DNA of 64,000 bases, taken from contig NZ_CP027845.1 in the NCBI RefSeq assembly GCF_003015145.1, positions 1,054,001-1,118,000 on the forward strand, in the 5' to 3' direction. Position numbers and translations under genes: made by a program. Under the pieces are notes generated by a model, which had not been told where the DNA came from, did no database searches, and was given only the letters and a program-made list of their open reading frames with translations. Each line of letters opens with the position of its first letter. Position 1 is the first letter of the stretch. The DNA is from Candidatus Phycorickettsia trachydisci. GTDB taxonomy: Bacteria; Pseudomonadota; Alphaproteobacteria; Rickettsiales; Rickettsiaceae. Positions 10,161 through 18,409 of this stretch are shown here, piece by piece.

Positions 10161-10602
10161 TTTGCTTTGATGTTTTAGGGTAATAAAATCTAATGAGGTA
10201 AACTAAGTCCTCTTCTTCACCTTCTTCAAATGTTTTGGCTACCAGATCAAATTGATATTTGCGTTTATTGGTAATGATAGTCATGTTAGTTCTGATATTT
10301 TTTTCTAAAGGCTTAATGAAAAGCATGTTATCTAAAGGAGTAATTTTCCATGCATAGGTATCTCCTAAAGAGATTGTTTGCACTTTTTCACCTTTGGCAA
10401 ACTCGATATTAGATTGAAAGCCAAAATGTAATACTAGGAGATATACTTCGTTAGGATTATAAACGTAGCTTTTAATTCTGCTATCAGTTGTTAATTGCAA
10501 AATTTCTTCATAATCTAGCAAGTTTTTGTCTTCTCCCCAACATAAAGTTGAGCAAACAATGCTAACTATAAGCGTTATAATTTTTTTAACTCTCATCGTC
10601 AT
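10150..10602 (-). CDS. virB9: VirB9-like type IV secretion protein, short form lacking the C-terminal domain
   Basis: The product starts with a signal peptide (basic MTMRVKK, then about 13 hydrophobic residues, with likely cleavage after CWG). It continues with the VirB9 N-terminal beta domain, including the SYVYNPNEVYLLVLHFGFQ and TYAWKITPLDNMLFIKPLEKN-like blocks. It ends at residue 150 just after LVYLIRFYYPK, where normal VirB9 (about 250-290 aa) enters its C-terminal VirB7-binding, outer-membrane-ring domain. The reading frame is closed cleanly and overlaps virB10 by 11 bp and virB8 by 17 bp, so this is a compact gene and not an assembly break. Rickettsiales T4SSs are known to carry duplicated VirB9s, one of them short; a full-length copy would have to lie elsewhere. 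Confidence 0.88.
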   Translation of the reverse strand: MTMRVKKIITLIVSIVCSTLCWGEDKNLLDYEEILQLTTDSRIKSYVYNPNEVYLLVLHFGFQSNIEFAKGEKVQTISLGDTYAWKITPLDNMLFIKPLEKNIRTNMTIITNKRKYQFDLVAKTFEEGEEEDLVYLIRFYYPKTSKQNGR

Positions 10603-11287
10603 CCACTCTATAATCGGTTACTTGAAAACCTACGGGATTCATATCTTGTTCTTCAGGATCAAGTTCCATAGCAACATAGTGCGCTTTGACTATCGCAATT
10701 TTATTCCATACTCTAAGTCCTCCAGCGGTTTCATGTACTGAAAATCTACAAATAAATTTATCGTTTTCTAATTTAGACCAGGATTTTATTTTTATATAAG
10801 TTGAATTAGAGGTCCCATACATTTTTCTAGGATCGGTATCCTTATTGGATATATAGCGATAATAGCTGAAATATAAATTATCAGTTGAAGTCAGCTTTAC
10901 GAATTTCAACGAAACAGTATCAAAATCGGCCGAATTGTAAGTTTCTCGAGCCGAAATATATTTTTTAATAAAATATCTTGATAAAGAATCGTTACCATTT
11001 AATATTTCAGATCCCAAGGGATTAACAATAGTTGTAGAACCCGTAGACTCATCGACCTGTATCACAAAAGGCATGATTTCCTTAGAGTTCATAATTTTTA
11101 CAGCTGATAGCATTGCTATCGATAAACCAACTAGAGCGATGATCGTAATTAATACAAATAAATTTCTTTGAGTAAGTATCGATTCATAGCGCTCTGTGGC
11201 CCATGTAACTTTTTCTGTTACCCCTATTTCTGAATATTTTTGGGCTTTTGCTTTAAAGATTGATTTGAATTTTTCTGATATACTCAT
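10586..11287 (-). CDS. virB8: Type IV secretion inner-membrane protein VirB8
   Basis: VirB8 is a bitopic assembly factor with a short cytoplasmic N-terminus, one helix (about 42-64, LFVLITIIALVGLSIAMLSA) and a periplasmic NTF2-like domain. The periplasmic part shows the expected order: an RFIKKYISARETY-like helix, a YR-Y-N stretch, then the strands around KSWSKLENDKFICRFSV. The 233-aa length is normal. It is the promoter-proximal gene of the visible T4SS operon; the start at 11287 is followed upstream by a 179-bp divergent intergenic region. Confidence 0.93.
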   Translation of the reverse strand: MSISEKFKSIFKAKAQKYSEIGVTEKVTWATERYESILTQRNLFVLITIIALVGLSIAMLSAVKIMNSKEIMPFVIQVDESTGSTTIVNPLGSEILNGNDSLSRYFIKKYISARETYNSADFDTVSLKFVKLTSTDNLYFSYYRYISNKDTDPRKMYGTSNSTYIKIKSWSKLENDKFICRFSVHETAGGLRVWNKIAIVKAHYVAMELDPEEQDMNPVGFQVTDYRVDDDES

Positions 11288-11466
11288 ATATTAAAATAAT
11301 CAATTGTCTATGCAGATTATCTTTATGTCGATCAGCAAAAACAAGATTTTTACATATTAGATTAAAAAATAAATTATTATAGGATATTTTTGACAAACTA
11401 GTCTTGCAATTTTGGCTGTTATGTTGTTAATTGAAGATGTAAATACTCAAATTAAAGGTACTCTTT

Positions 11467-11946
11467 ATGTCTAAAATTTATCTAGCAATTATTTTTTTAA
11501 TCACAATTCCTTTTACTTGCCTTAGTAATGATCAATATCCTAAACCATCCCATGAAAAAAAGATTGACGAGATGGGCTCAATTATTGGTGGTGATGGTAT
11601 TAGGATTAATAACTCTGAAAAGCCACGTAAAAAACACCATCAACCACGTAAAGATTATCATAAAGCTTTATGGCAAGCTGCGATGGAGTATTTAGGGCCA
11701 AGACACATTATATCAAGTCATTACGAAGGCGGTAGTATAGTAACGGATTGGTATCATGAAGGAGGACATGAAACAAAAGTCCTGATTCTTATAAAGGGTC
11801 GGAACTTATCAGACAAAGCAATTAGCGTTAAAGTATGGAGCAGGCTTCACTCCAAAGAGGCTCGTCATAATATCGGACGTAAGGCTGAGCTTGAAAAAGA
11901 AATCAAAGAAGCAATCCTTAAAATGGCAAAAGAGCACCTGGCATAA
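11467..11946 (+). CDS. Small secreted basic protein, function unknown
   Basis: I do not recognise this 159-aa protein. Residues 1-20 form a clear signal peptide (KIYLAIIFLITIPFTCLS), so it is probably exported to the periplasm. The middle is His/Lys-rich (RKKHHQPRKDYHK near 56-68), followed by beta-type sequence with YEGGSIVTDWYHEGGHETKV. The C-terminus is a charged helix (ELEKEIKEAILKMAKEHL). A possible SD-like AAAGG precedes the ATG. It is divergent from the T4SS operon, so a link to secretion is possible but not shown. Confidence 0.7.
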   Translation: MSKIYLAIIFLITIPFTCLSNDQYPKPSHEKKIDEMGSIIGGDGIRINNSEKPRKKHHQPRKDYHKALWQAAMEYLGPRHIISSHYEGGSIVTDWYHEGGHETKVLILIKGRNLSDKAISVKVWSRLHSKEARHNIGRKAELEKEIKEAILKMAKEHLA

Positions 11947-12010
11947 AAAGCACTTAGTGCAAAAATAACTTGCTATTTTCCAAATCGAAAGGGGCGGTTT
12001 AAGACGTCCC

Positions 12011-12019
12011 TGATATAAT
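12011..12019 (+). promoter_or_regulatory. Extended -10 promoter for the 12049-scoA-scoB unit
   Basis: TGATATAAT (TGn plus a perfect TATAAT) ends 29 bp before the ATG at 12049. No good -35 box is seen at 17 bp, which fits an extended -10 promoter. It would give a leader of about 20 nt. Confidence 0.5.
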
Positions 12020-12048
12020 GACATCAAATTAAGCAAACAGATGTCCAT

Positions 12049-12306
12049 ATGTTAGAATTTGATGCGAAAAATATGCTAGAAGCAACAATCATTGGAGATG
12101 TTGTGGTAGGTAAGATACAGGTGATTAGCGGCGGTGAAGTAATATTTGATGGTGGTTTAACAGTTGACCATAAGGTGGTTCATCAAGAAAAAGATTTGAT
12201 GGCTGTTGTTGTGCCACATGGGGCGAGTCTTAGGTTTACAGGTCATGTTACTTGCGGGGAATATATAGGAGGGAGTTCTGATACTACTCCTGTAAAGGCA
12301 AAATAA
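12049..12306 (+). CDS. Small beta-rich protein leading the CoA-transferase operon, unknown
   Basis: The 85-aa product has no signal peptide or membrane segment and is rich in alternating V/G/I residues (VVVGKIQVISGGEVIF, then LRFTGHVTCGEYIGG), suggesting a small beta sheet or solenoid. I cannot assign it to a family; short bactofilin-like proteins were considered, but the repeat period is not clear. It ends 17 bp before scoA and has its own extended -10 promoter, so it is probably the first gene of a three-gene transcript with scoA and scoB. Confidence 0.6.
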   Translation: MLEFDAKNMLEATIIGDVVVGKIQVISGGEVIFDGGLTVDHKVVHQEKDLMAVVVPHGASLRFTGHVTCGEYIGGSSDTTPVKAK

Positions 12307-12323
12307 CAAATCTTTATCAATTT

Positions 12324-13019
12324 ATGAAAAATATTTTAAACAAAATTTACGACAACGCTGCAAAAGCTTTGGATGGTGTTCTATTTGATGGAATGACCAT
12401 TATGGCTGGAGGTTTTGGCTTATGTGGTATACCGGAAAATTTAATTGCAGTTATTAGAGACTCTGGAGTGAAAAACCTTACTGTTATCAGTAACAACTGT
12501 GGTGTAGATGATTTTGGTATAGGGTTATGGCTCAAGAATCATCAAATGAAAAAACTTATTGGAAGTTATGTAGGGGAAAACGAAACGGTTGAGCATAAGT
12601 TACAGACTAATGATTTTGAGTTGCAAGTCGTACCTCAAGGCACTTTAGCAGAAGCTATAAGAGCTGGTGGAGCTGGAATTCCTGCATTTTTTACTAAAAC
12701 TGGTGTTGGAACGATTGTTGCGCAAGGAAAAGAAACAAGAGATTTTGACGGCGTAACGTATTTGATGGAAAAAGCACTACGTGCAGATTTGGCTATCATT
12801 AAAGGTCATAAAGCAGATCAATACGGTAACGTTATATACAATAAAACTGCAAGAAACTTTAATCCAATTATGGCTACTGCAGCTGATTTAGTCGTATGTG
12901 AGGTAGAAGAGATCATGGAAAAGCCTCTTGATCCAGATTATATTCATACCCCTGGAATTTATATCCATCGGTTGATCCAAGGGGTAAATTACGAAAAACG
13001 TATTGAAGGTAAACAATAA
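12324..13019 (+). CDS. scoA: 3-oxoacid CoA-transferase subunit A
   Basis: With ScoB it forms succinyl-CoA:3-oxoacid CoA-transferase, which moves CoA between succinyl-CoA and acetoacetate (ketone body and short-chain acid use). The start of the family I CoA-transferase alpha fold is visible at 22-40 (GMTIMAGGFGLCGIPENLI). Further typical blocks are NNCGVDDFGIGLWL near 58-71, VPQGTLAEAIRAGGAGIPAFFT near 104-125 and the ALRADLAIIKGHKAD block. Length 231 aa is normal. scoB starts 14 bp downstream. Confidence 0.94.
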   Translation: MKNILNKIYDNAAKALDGVLFDGMTIMAGGFGLCGIPENLIAVIRDSGVKNLTVISNNCGVDDFGIGLWLKNHQMKKLIGSYVGENETVEHKLQTNDFELQVVPQGTLAEAIRAGGAGIPAFFTKTGVGTIVAQGKETRDFDGVTYLMEKALRADLAIIKGHKADQYGNVIYNKTARNFNPIMATAADLVVCEVEEIMEKPLDPDYIHTPGIYIHRLIQGVNYEKRIEGKQ

Positions 13020-13033
13020 AAAAGGAACATTAT

Positions 13034-13714
13034 ATGGCTTGGACTACAGATCAAATGTGCAAAATAGTTGCACTCACAGAGTTTAAACATGGACTATATG
13101 TAAATCTTGGAATTGGCATGCCAACTAAGACTGCTAAATTTATTCCAGATGGGATATATGTTACATTGCAGAGTGAAAATGGAATGCTTGGCATGGGACC
13201 GAATCCAGAACCTGGGAAAGAAGACCCTGATTTAATTAACGCAGGTAAAAAACCTATTACTGCTTTACCTGGTGCTAGTTATTTTGATAACGCAACTTCT
13301 TTTAGCATGATTAGAGGTGAGCATATTGATTTAACAATACTTGGAGGTTTAGAAGTATCACAAACTGGAGATCTTGCTAACTGGACAATTCCTGGAAAAA
13401 TGATGAAAGGAATGGGCGGAGCTATGGATTTAGTCTCAAGAGTTGTGCGCGTTGTTGTGCTGATGACCCATACATCTAAAGATGGAGCTCCTAAGTTACT
13501 GAAAAAATGTGATTTACCTCTTACGGGAGTTGGAGTGGTTGATAGGATTGTAACAGATTTAGGTATATTTGATATTAAACCGGAGAAAAATCCAACATTA
13601 TACCTTGTGGCAAAACCTCAAGATGTTAGCGTAGAGGAAATAGAGAAAAAGACAAATGCATTTTTTAACTTTACAGAAGATAAGGAGTTGGCCAAAATAG
13701 TAGCTTCTGTATAA
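13034..13714 (+). CDS. scoB: 3-oxoacid CoA-transferase subunit B
   Basis: This is the beta subunit of the CoA-transferase, carrying the catalytic glutamate that forms the enzyme-CoA thioester. The motif SENGMLGMG has its Glu at residue 48. The NLGIGMPT block (24-31) and the MKGMGGAMDLVS stretch near 128-139 are characteristic. Length 226 aa is normal. AAAGGA lies 8 bp upstream of the ATG as a good ribosome binding site. It is the last gene of the operon. Confidence 0.95.
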   Translation: MAWTTDQMCKIVALTEFKHGLYVNLGIGMPTKTAKFIPDGIYVTLQSENGMLGMGPNPEPGKEDPDLINAGKKPITALPGASYFDNATSFSMIRGEHIDLTILGGLEVSQTGDLANWTIPGKMMKGMGGAMDLVSRVVRVVVLMTHTSKDGAPKLLKKCDLPLTGVGVVDRIVTDLGIFDIKPEKNPTLYLVAKPQDVSVEEIEKKTNAFFNFTEDKELAKIVASV

Positions 13715-13777
13715 AAATTAGCACATATCTTATTTAATATATTGCTAGGACAGAGTCTAACATAAAATTATAAATAC

Positions 13778-13813
13778 AAAGGTTATAATTAGGAAAAAAA
13801 TTATAGCCTTTTT
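13778..13813 (+). terminator. Hairpin with T-run abutting the next start codon
   Basis: AAAGGTTATAATT and AATTATAGCCTTT form a 13-bp stem (one G-T pair) with an AGGAAAA loop, followed by TTTTT. It looks like a rho-independent terminator for the scoAB unit. Unusually, the ATG of the next gene (13814) begins directly in its 3' flank. Its only SD-like AGGA is in the loop, so it could instead act on translation of that gene. Confidence 0.6.
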
Positions 13814-15580
13814 ATGCAAGAAAAACCAAACCAAGTTGCAACTATCGATCTATGGAAGTTGCATAACGACATCAAATTAAGAAAATTTTCAGAAATAACA
13901 AAAGTAAAATTTCAAGATACTGAGCAAGAAGTAAAATTTGAAGACGTAGAGTTTAGGGGATTAAGCAACTTGCCTTCAATGGCTTATATTCCTTCTTTAG
14001 CTAATTTAAGTGATTTACAAAGAGAACTAGATAAAGCTTTAAACAATAAAGATATAAAAGCAATCAAAGGGATGCAAAAAAAGTTCGAGGAACTACGCCA
14101 AACGTGTTTTGATGACCTATGTACTTGGGGTAAGTCTGCTTTTATTGAAGATGAGTATAAGATCTTAGAAGAATCAAAAAAAGACACTTGGAATAAAAGA
14201 ATAAAGGATTATAAAGAGCTAATACCCAAAGTGCGGTTACAAAACCGAGCTAATTCTGCTTTTAACGAAAATTTAATTGTACCAGCGATGGATTTGTCGC
14301 ATCAGTATTTTCAAATATTAGAACAGTTAGATAAGGCGCCTGATAAAATTACACAACTATCACAACAAATCAAAAATTTCAGAAGCCTTTATGACTCAGA
14401 AGTAAAAAATCTAAAAAAGAACCAAGAAAAACAAACTATGTTAGATCTAGGTCGGAATGGATTCGTTGTAAGAAATAATGGCGAATACGAAAGATTTAGT
14501 GGTAATCCGTTTGGTGAGAATTCTAAAGAAAAATTATTCACAAATAATTTAAAAAAATATGGTTTATCAGAAGCCCAAATTGATTTTATTGTATATCACG
14601 GTAATCAATCAGGTTTTACGGGTACAGCAACTAGTATAATGCGTCGAGCAAAACCTTGTGCTGGTTTAGTGATTGATATACAGACAGAGCCTTCGGGACA
14701 GCGCAAGATATTATTAAAATCCCTTTCTTATAATACAATTGGGCTAGATGATAATGGAAATCCCGCAAAAGGTATGGATATATCTAGCGTTGATCTTTTG
14801 GGCAAAGCTCAGTTATTAGTTGATATATCTTCACTAGGAGGCAAAGAGGCCAAATACGATCCAGGAACACACAAAGGAATAAAAATGGAGTTAACTAGTG
14901 ATTTTTTTAGTAATGAAAAAGCTAAATGGGTCGATCTTAAGTATTGCGGTGTGTCTTCCCATTTATTAACTAGTGAAGATCCTCAAAAGTTTCAAAAAAG
15001 TTATGAAGATATTGGAGAAGGTTACATAAAAAGTATGACCAATGACGAAATGCTTAATGATGTATTTCCTGATGCTGCTAGCAATCCCAAATTGCAAGAA
15101 CAATATATCAAGGCTAAGCTTTTTAACCTTGAGGGAACTTTTAATAAAGAATTTTATGAACGCGTTCAACTAGATAAAAGTGTTCAACCAGAAACTTTAA
15201 ATCAAGCTGTAGCTGATAGCGTTGTAAGTCACGTTTCAAAAATGATATCATCAAAATTAGATGAAGAAAAAGATTATAAAAAAATTGGACAAGATGTTTA
15301 TAAATCCCTAGGTACACTTGTGCCATCAAGCTCAAAAGAGATAGTAGAAAAGACAATCTCTGATTTGGTTCTTGATGTTGCGAAGAATAAAAATCATAAG
15401 CTGAAATTACATCAAAAGGTTAAGATATGGTGGAATAATGTTGTCGATCTTTTGACTCAAAGTAAAGATAAAAGATTAGGTCAATACGTTTTGTCCAAAA
15501 AGGCAGATGATAAAAAGCCTGTACTTAAATCCTCTAAGTCTAAATCTAATTCTGGACAAAGCTTCACATCCATACTTTAA
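13814..15580 (+). CDS. Large lineage-specific protein, candidate type IV effector
   Basis: I do not recognise the 588-aa product. It has no signal peptide or membrane helix. Residues of about 55-220 are strongly helical and probably coiled coil. The middle (about 250-410) is mixed, with LVIDIQTEPSGQRKILLKS and SVDLLGKAQLLVDISSLGG. The C-terminal 35 residues are K/S-rich and basic (KKADDKKPVLKSSKSKS), a composition often seen at type IV effector C-termini. The start is uncertain: the ATG directly follows a terminator-like hairpin, and the next in-frame Met is 55 codons later. It meets queE tail to tail with a 4-bp overlap. Effector status is inference from size, novelty and tail composition only. 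Confidence 0.6.
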   Translation: MQEKPNQVATIDLWKLHNDIKLRKFSEITKVKFQDTEQEVKFEDVEFRGLSNLPSMAYIPSLANLSDLQRELDKALNNKDIKAIKGMQKKFEELRQTCFDDLCTWGKSAFIEDEYKILEESKKDTWNKRIKDYKELIPKVRLQNRANSAFNENLIVPAMDLSHQYFQILEQLDKAPDKITQLSQQIKNFRSLYDSEVKNLKKNQEKQTMLDLGRNGFVVRNNGEYERFSGNPFGENSKEKLFTNNLKKYGLSEAQIDFIVYHGNQSGFTGTATSIMRRAKPCAGLVIDIQTEPSGQRKILLKSLSYNTIGLDDNGNPAKGMDISSVDLLGKAQLLVDISSLGGKEAKYDPGTHKGIKMELTSDFFSNEKAKWVDLKYCGVSSHLLTSEDPQKFQKSYEDIGEGYIKSMTNDEMLNDVFPDAASNPKLQEQYIKAKLFNLEGTFNKEFYERVQLDKSVQPETLNQAVADSVVSHVSKMISSKLDEEKDYKKIGQDVYKSLGTLVPSSSKEIVEKTISDLVLDVAKNKNHKLKLHQKVKIWWNNVVDLLTQSKDKRLGQYVLSKKADDKKPVLKSSKSKSNSGQSFTSIL

Positions 15581-16230
15581 GGTATACCTATAAATTTATG
15601 CGTTTGGACGCTTAGGATATAGCCAAATTTTTGAGCTAATTTAATAGCATGCTGAGTATTTTGTTTATTAAGCTCGGCATCATACTCATCCATAGGCTGA
15701 ACGTATGTGGGAATATTATAACCGCTCTGTCCTACATCGGGCACATCTTTATAAGCTTCAAACTTAGTAGAAATCAGAAATTTTAGAGCATTTATGCGTC
15801 TCAGCATATCTTCTCTTAGCTTATAATACTTGCCATTAGGGGCCTTAGGTGAGCATACTATATGAACTTTTTCAGGAAGGTTTCTGAATATTGTGCCATT
15901 AGTTTCAATCTGAACTTTTAAGTTGTTATCTAAGAGTAATTGGCAAAATTTTTCAATAGGCTGGCGCATTGGCTCTCCTCCAGTAATAACAACTAGTTTT
16001 GTTTGAAAGGACAAAATCTTTTCTAATATTTTATCTATCGGTATTTGCGTAAAACTTTCAAACTCAGTGTCGCAAAATTTACAGGCTAAATTACATCCTC
16101 CAAGACGCATAAATACTGCTGCGTGGCCAACAAATGGCCCTTCTCCTTGAATTGTTAAGAATATATCTTGCACAAAAAGCTCATCTCCCGAGCCTTTTTC
16201 AAGACCTCTGATAGGGTTATTACCGAACAT
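15577..16230 (-). CDS. queE: 7-carboxy-7-deazaguanine synthase (radical SAM)
   Basis: QueE is the radical SAM enzyme that contracts 6-carboxytetrahydropterin to 7-carboxy-7-deazaguanine on the way to queuosine. The FLTIQGEGPFVGHAAVFMRL opening is typical. The cluster-binding CNLACKFC (CxxxCxxC) lies at about 51-58, followed by the GGEP motif at about 86-89. Length 217 aa is normal. It overlaps murG by 11 bp at the end of the sodB-ftsW-murG-queE run. The later pathway enzyme QueF is also in this window (55187-55996). Confidence 0.93.
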   Translation of the reverse strand: MFGNNPIRGLEKGSGDELFVQDIFLTIQGEGPFVGHAAVFMRLGGCNLACKFCDTEFESFTQIPIDKILEKILSFQTKLVVITGGEPMRQPIEKFCQLLLDNNLKVQIETNGTIFRNLPEKVHIVCSPKAPNGKYYKLREDMLRRINALKFLISTKFEAYKDVPDVGQSGYNIPTYVQPMDEYDAELNKQNTQHAIKLAQKFGYILSVQTHKFIGIP

Positions 16231-17275
16231 AAAAATCCTTGATTAAAAGATCTACAAATATCTTACGGGAATTTTTTTGCATTTTCTTTAAGTTATTACT
16301 CATCTCTTCAAGTTTATTTTTGTCTAAGCGTAGAATTTGATCTGATAATTGATCAGCATTATTGGTTTGTTCAAAGCATATACAAGCTCCCTTATTTTGC
16401 ATACTGACTGCGTTAAAAAATTGATGATTTTGAGCAGCTGTTGGAAGTGGAATTAGAATTGCTGGTTTTGCTGCGGCAACTAGCTCGGCAATAGTTGAAG
16501 CACCAGATCTTGCAATAACTAAGTCACAATTTGCATATAGTTCTTCCATATTTTGGAAAAATGTTGATATTTGAAATTCAAAATTAGGATATGCTTGTTG
16601 TAAAGCAGCATATTGCTCTGATACCTTATTATAATCAATTACTTGCTGGGTTATTTTAATTTTTTGCGTTGGTACGAGTAATTTTATAGCCTCTGGCAAT
16701 AGCTCATCAAATTTTTGCGCCCCCTGGCTTCCTGCAATTACTAGGATCCTCAGATGATCACTGGCTGTAGCTGTGGTGGTCGCAATAGTTTTGCGTATTG
16801 GGTTGCCTACAACAAATACTTTATCCAAGTGCTTTTTATCGATTTGTGTATCTTCAAAATTAACTGCGATAATTTTTGCGGAGCCTGCAAATAGTTTGGT
16901 GACTTTTCCTGGAACGCTATTTTGTTCGTGCAATACTAGCGGCACGCGGAGTATCTTAGCAGCAATTAAAGGTGGCAGGCTCGTATATCCACCAAATCCA
17001 ACTACGCATTTTGCTTTATAAACTAACTTGAGGCTTTGCAAGGTTGCAACAAGAACTCTGAAAGCAACACAAAACTTACTCCATAAACCAGATCTAAGTG
17101 ATCCAATATGGAAAATTTTAACAGGTATTTTTAAGTCTTGTGGTAGATATTTTTCACATCTTCTATCTGTTATCAGCGATACATTTATTCCTTGATCACG
17201 TAATTCTTGTGCAAGGCTCATTGCTGGAAAAAGATGTCCGCCTGTACCTCCTCCAACTATAACGATATCTGACAT
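16220..17275 (-). CDS. murG: UDP-GlcNAc:undecaprenyl-PP-MurNAc-pentapeptide transferase MurG
   Basis: MurG makes lipid II from lipid I at the inner face of the membrane. The N-terminal GGGTGGHLFPA (7-17) is the diagnostic loop. GGYTSLPPLIAAKILRVPLV (95-114), HEQNSVPG (116-123), GSQGAQKFDELLP near 180 and RSGASTIAEL near 245 are all present. Length 351 aa is normal. It starts 1 bp after the ftsW stop. Its presence with ftsW implies that the organism still builds peptidoglycan, at least in part. Confidence 0.97.
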   Translation of the reverse strand: MSDIVIVGGGTGGHLFPAMSLAQELRDQGINVSLITDRRCEKYLPQDLKIPVKIFHIGSLRSGLWSKFCVAFRVLVATLQSLKLVYKAKCVVGFGGYTSLPPLIAAKILRVPLVLHEQNSVPGKVTKLFAGSAKIIAVNFEDTQIDKKHLDKVFVVGNPIRKTIATTTATASDHLRILVIAGSQGAQKFDELLPEAIKLLVPTQKIKITQQVIDYNKVSEQYAALQQAYPNFEFQISTFFQNMEELYANCDLVIARSGASTIAELVAAAKPAILIPLPTAAQNHQFFNAVSMQNKGACICFEQTNNADQLSDQILRLDKNKLEEMSNNLKKMQKNSRKIFVDLLIKDFYVR

Positions 17276-17276
17276 T

Positions 17277-18407
17277 CTACGAGAATTTATAAGTATATAA
17301 TTTTGGCCCTCTTCGAGTAAAACTTAAGATTACTCCCATAGAAATTGCCATAGCAAGTATTGATGATCCTCCATAACTAATGAACGGGAGAGTCATACCT
17401 TTTGTTGGTATTAAGTTCAGCGTCACAGACATGTTAATCATAGCTTGCAAAACGAACTGAGTGACCAAACCTAATCCGGAAAGCATGATGTAATAGTCGT
17501 TCTTTCTTGAAATTAATAGTAATGAGCGCACAGCAATTATACAAAAAATAAGAGAAATTGTAATACAAGCTATAACGCCGAATTCTTCTCCTGCAACTGC
17601 AAAGATAAAATCAGTATGTGAATCTGGAAGAGAGTATTTTACAATACCTTCAGCGGGCCCTAGTCCAAATATGCCCCCCTTTTCATATGCGAGTAGTGAT
17701 TTAGTGATTTGATAATTATTTGAAATATCTGAGCCTAAAAAGGTATTAATTCTACTAGCAACATGGGGCAAAAAGTTATATGCAAGTAAAAGACCGCAGC
17801 TGCTAAATAGCATTAACAGGGCGATAATTGCAATTGGCATACCGGCTATAAAAAGCTGCACTAGGTAGCTGGCAGAAATTAGTATTAATGTTCCGATATC
17901 AGGCTGCGTGATTAAAAATAAAGCAATGATCAGATAAAAGATGCTCGTTACTCTTACGCTAGGAAAGCTTTCTTGCTCAAATTTTACGGATAAAATCCAG
18001 CCGGTGAGTATAAAGAAAAAAGGTTTAGTAAATTCCGATGGCTGGATAGATATCCCTAAAAGATTTATCCACCTCTTTGCGCCCTTAATCTCATAGCCAA
18101 AAAACTTGACTGCTAAAAGTAAGATAATGCTCATACAAAATCCTAATATTGCAAAGCGCCTTATAGTTATGGGGGAAGCCATTGAGATAAAGATGATTAC
18201 CGCGGCAGCAAGCGATAAATATATTCCTTGACGGATAATAAAGAAACTTTTATCAATTCCAATCCTGCCTGCAATAGCTGGACTTGCAGCAGTTACTAAA
18301 ATCATCCCAAAGCAAAAAAGCAGAGCCAGTGACCATAAAATGACCTGGTCAACGCTTTGCCACCAGTTGCTTAAAAAATAATTTAGTTTATAAAAAATTC
18401 TGCGCAA
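17277..18407 (-). CDS. ftsW: Lipid II polymerase FtsW (SEDS family)
   Basis: FtsW is the SEDS glycosyltransferase of the divisome. About ten membrane segments are visible. The family signature near the C-terminus (LIPTKGMTLPFISYGGSSIL) and the KGAKRWINLLGISIQPSEF block near 115-135, which holds the key acidic/basic region, are conserved. Length 376 aa fits FtsW rather than RodA only by context with murG, so RodA is a weak alternative. It starts 2 bp after the sodB stop. Confidence 0.92.
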   Translation of the reverse strand: MRRIFYKLNYFLSNWWQSVDQVILWSLALLFCFGMILVTAASPAIAGRIGIDKSFFIIRQGIYLSLAAAVIIFISMASPITIRRFAILGFCMSIILLLAVKFFGYEIKGAKRWINLLGISIQPSEFTKPFFFILTGWILSVKFEQESFPSVRVTSIFYLIIALFLITQPDIGTLILISASYLVQLFIAGMPIAIIALLMLFSSCGLLLAYNFLPHVASRINTFLGSDISNNYQITKSLLAYEKGGIFGLGPAEGIVKYSLPDSHTDFIFAVAGEEFGVIACITISLIFCIIAVRSLLLISRKNDYYIMLSGLGLVTQFVLQAMINMSVTLNLIPTKGMTLPFISYGGSSILAMAISMGVILSFTRRGPKLYTYKFS

Positions 18408-18409
18408 GG

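Noticed and set aside
12049-12306. Bactofilin assignment for the 85-aa protein
   Set aside because: It has beta-type sequence, but the regular short solenoid repeats and conserved glycines expected for bactofilin are not clear.
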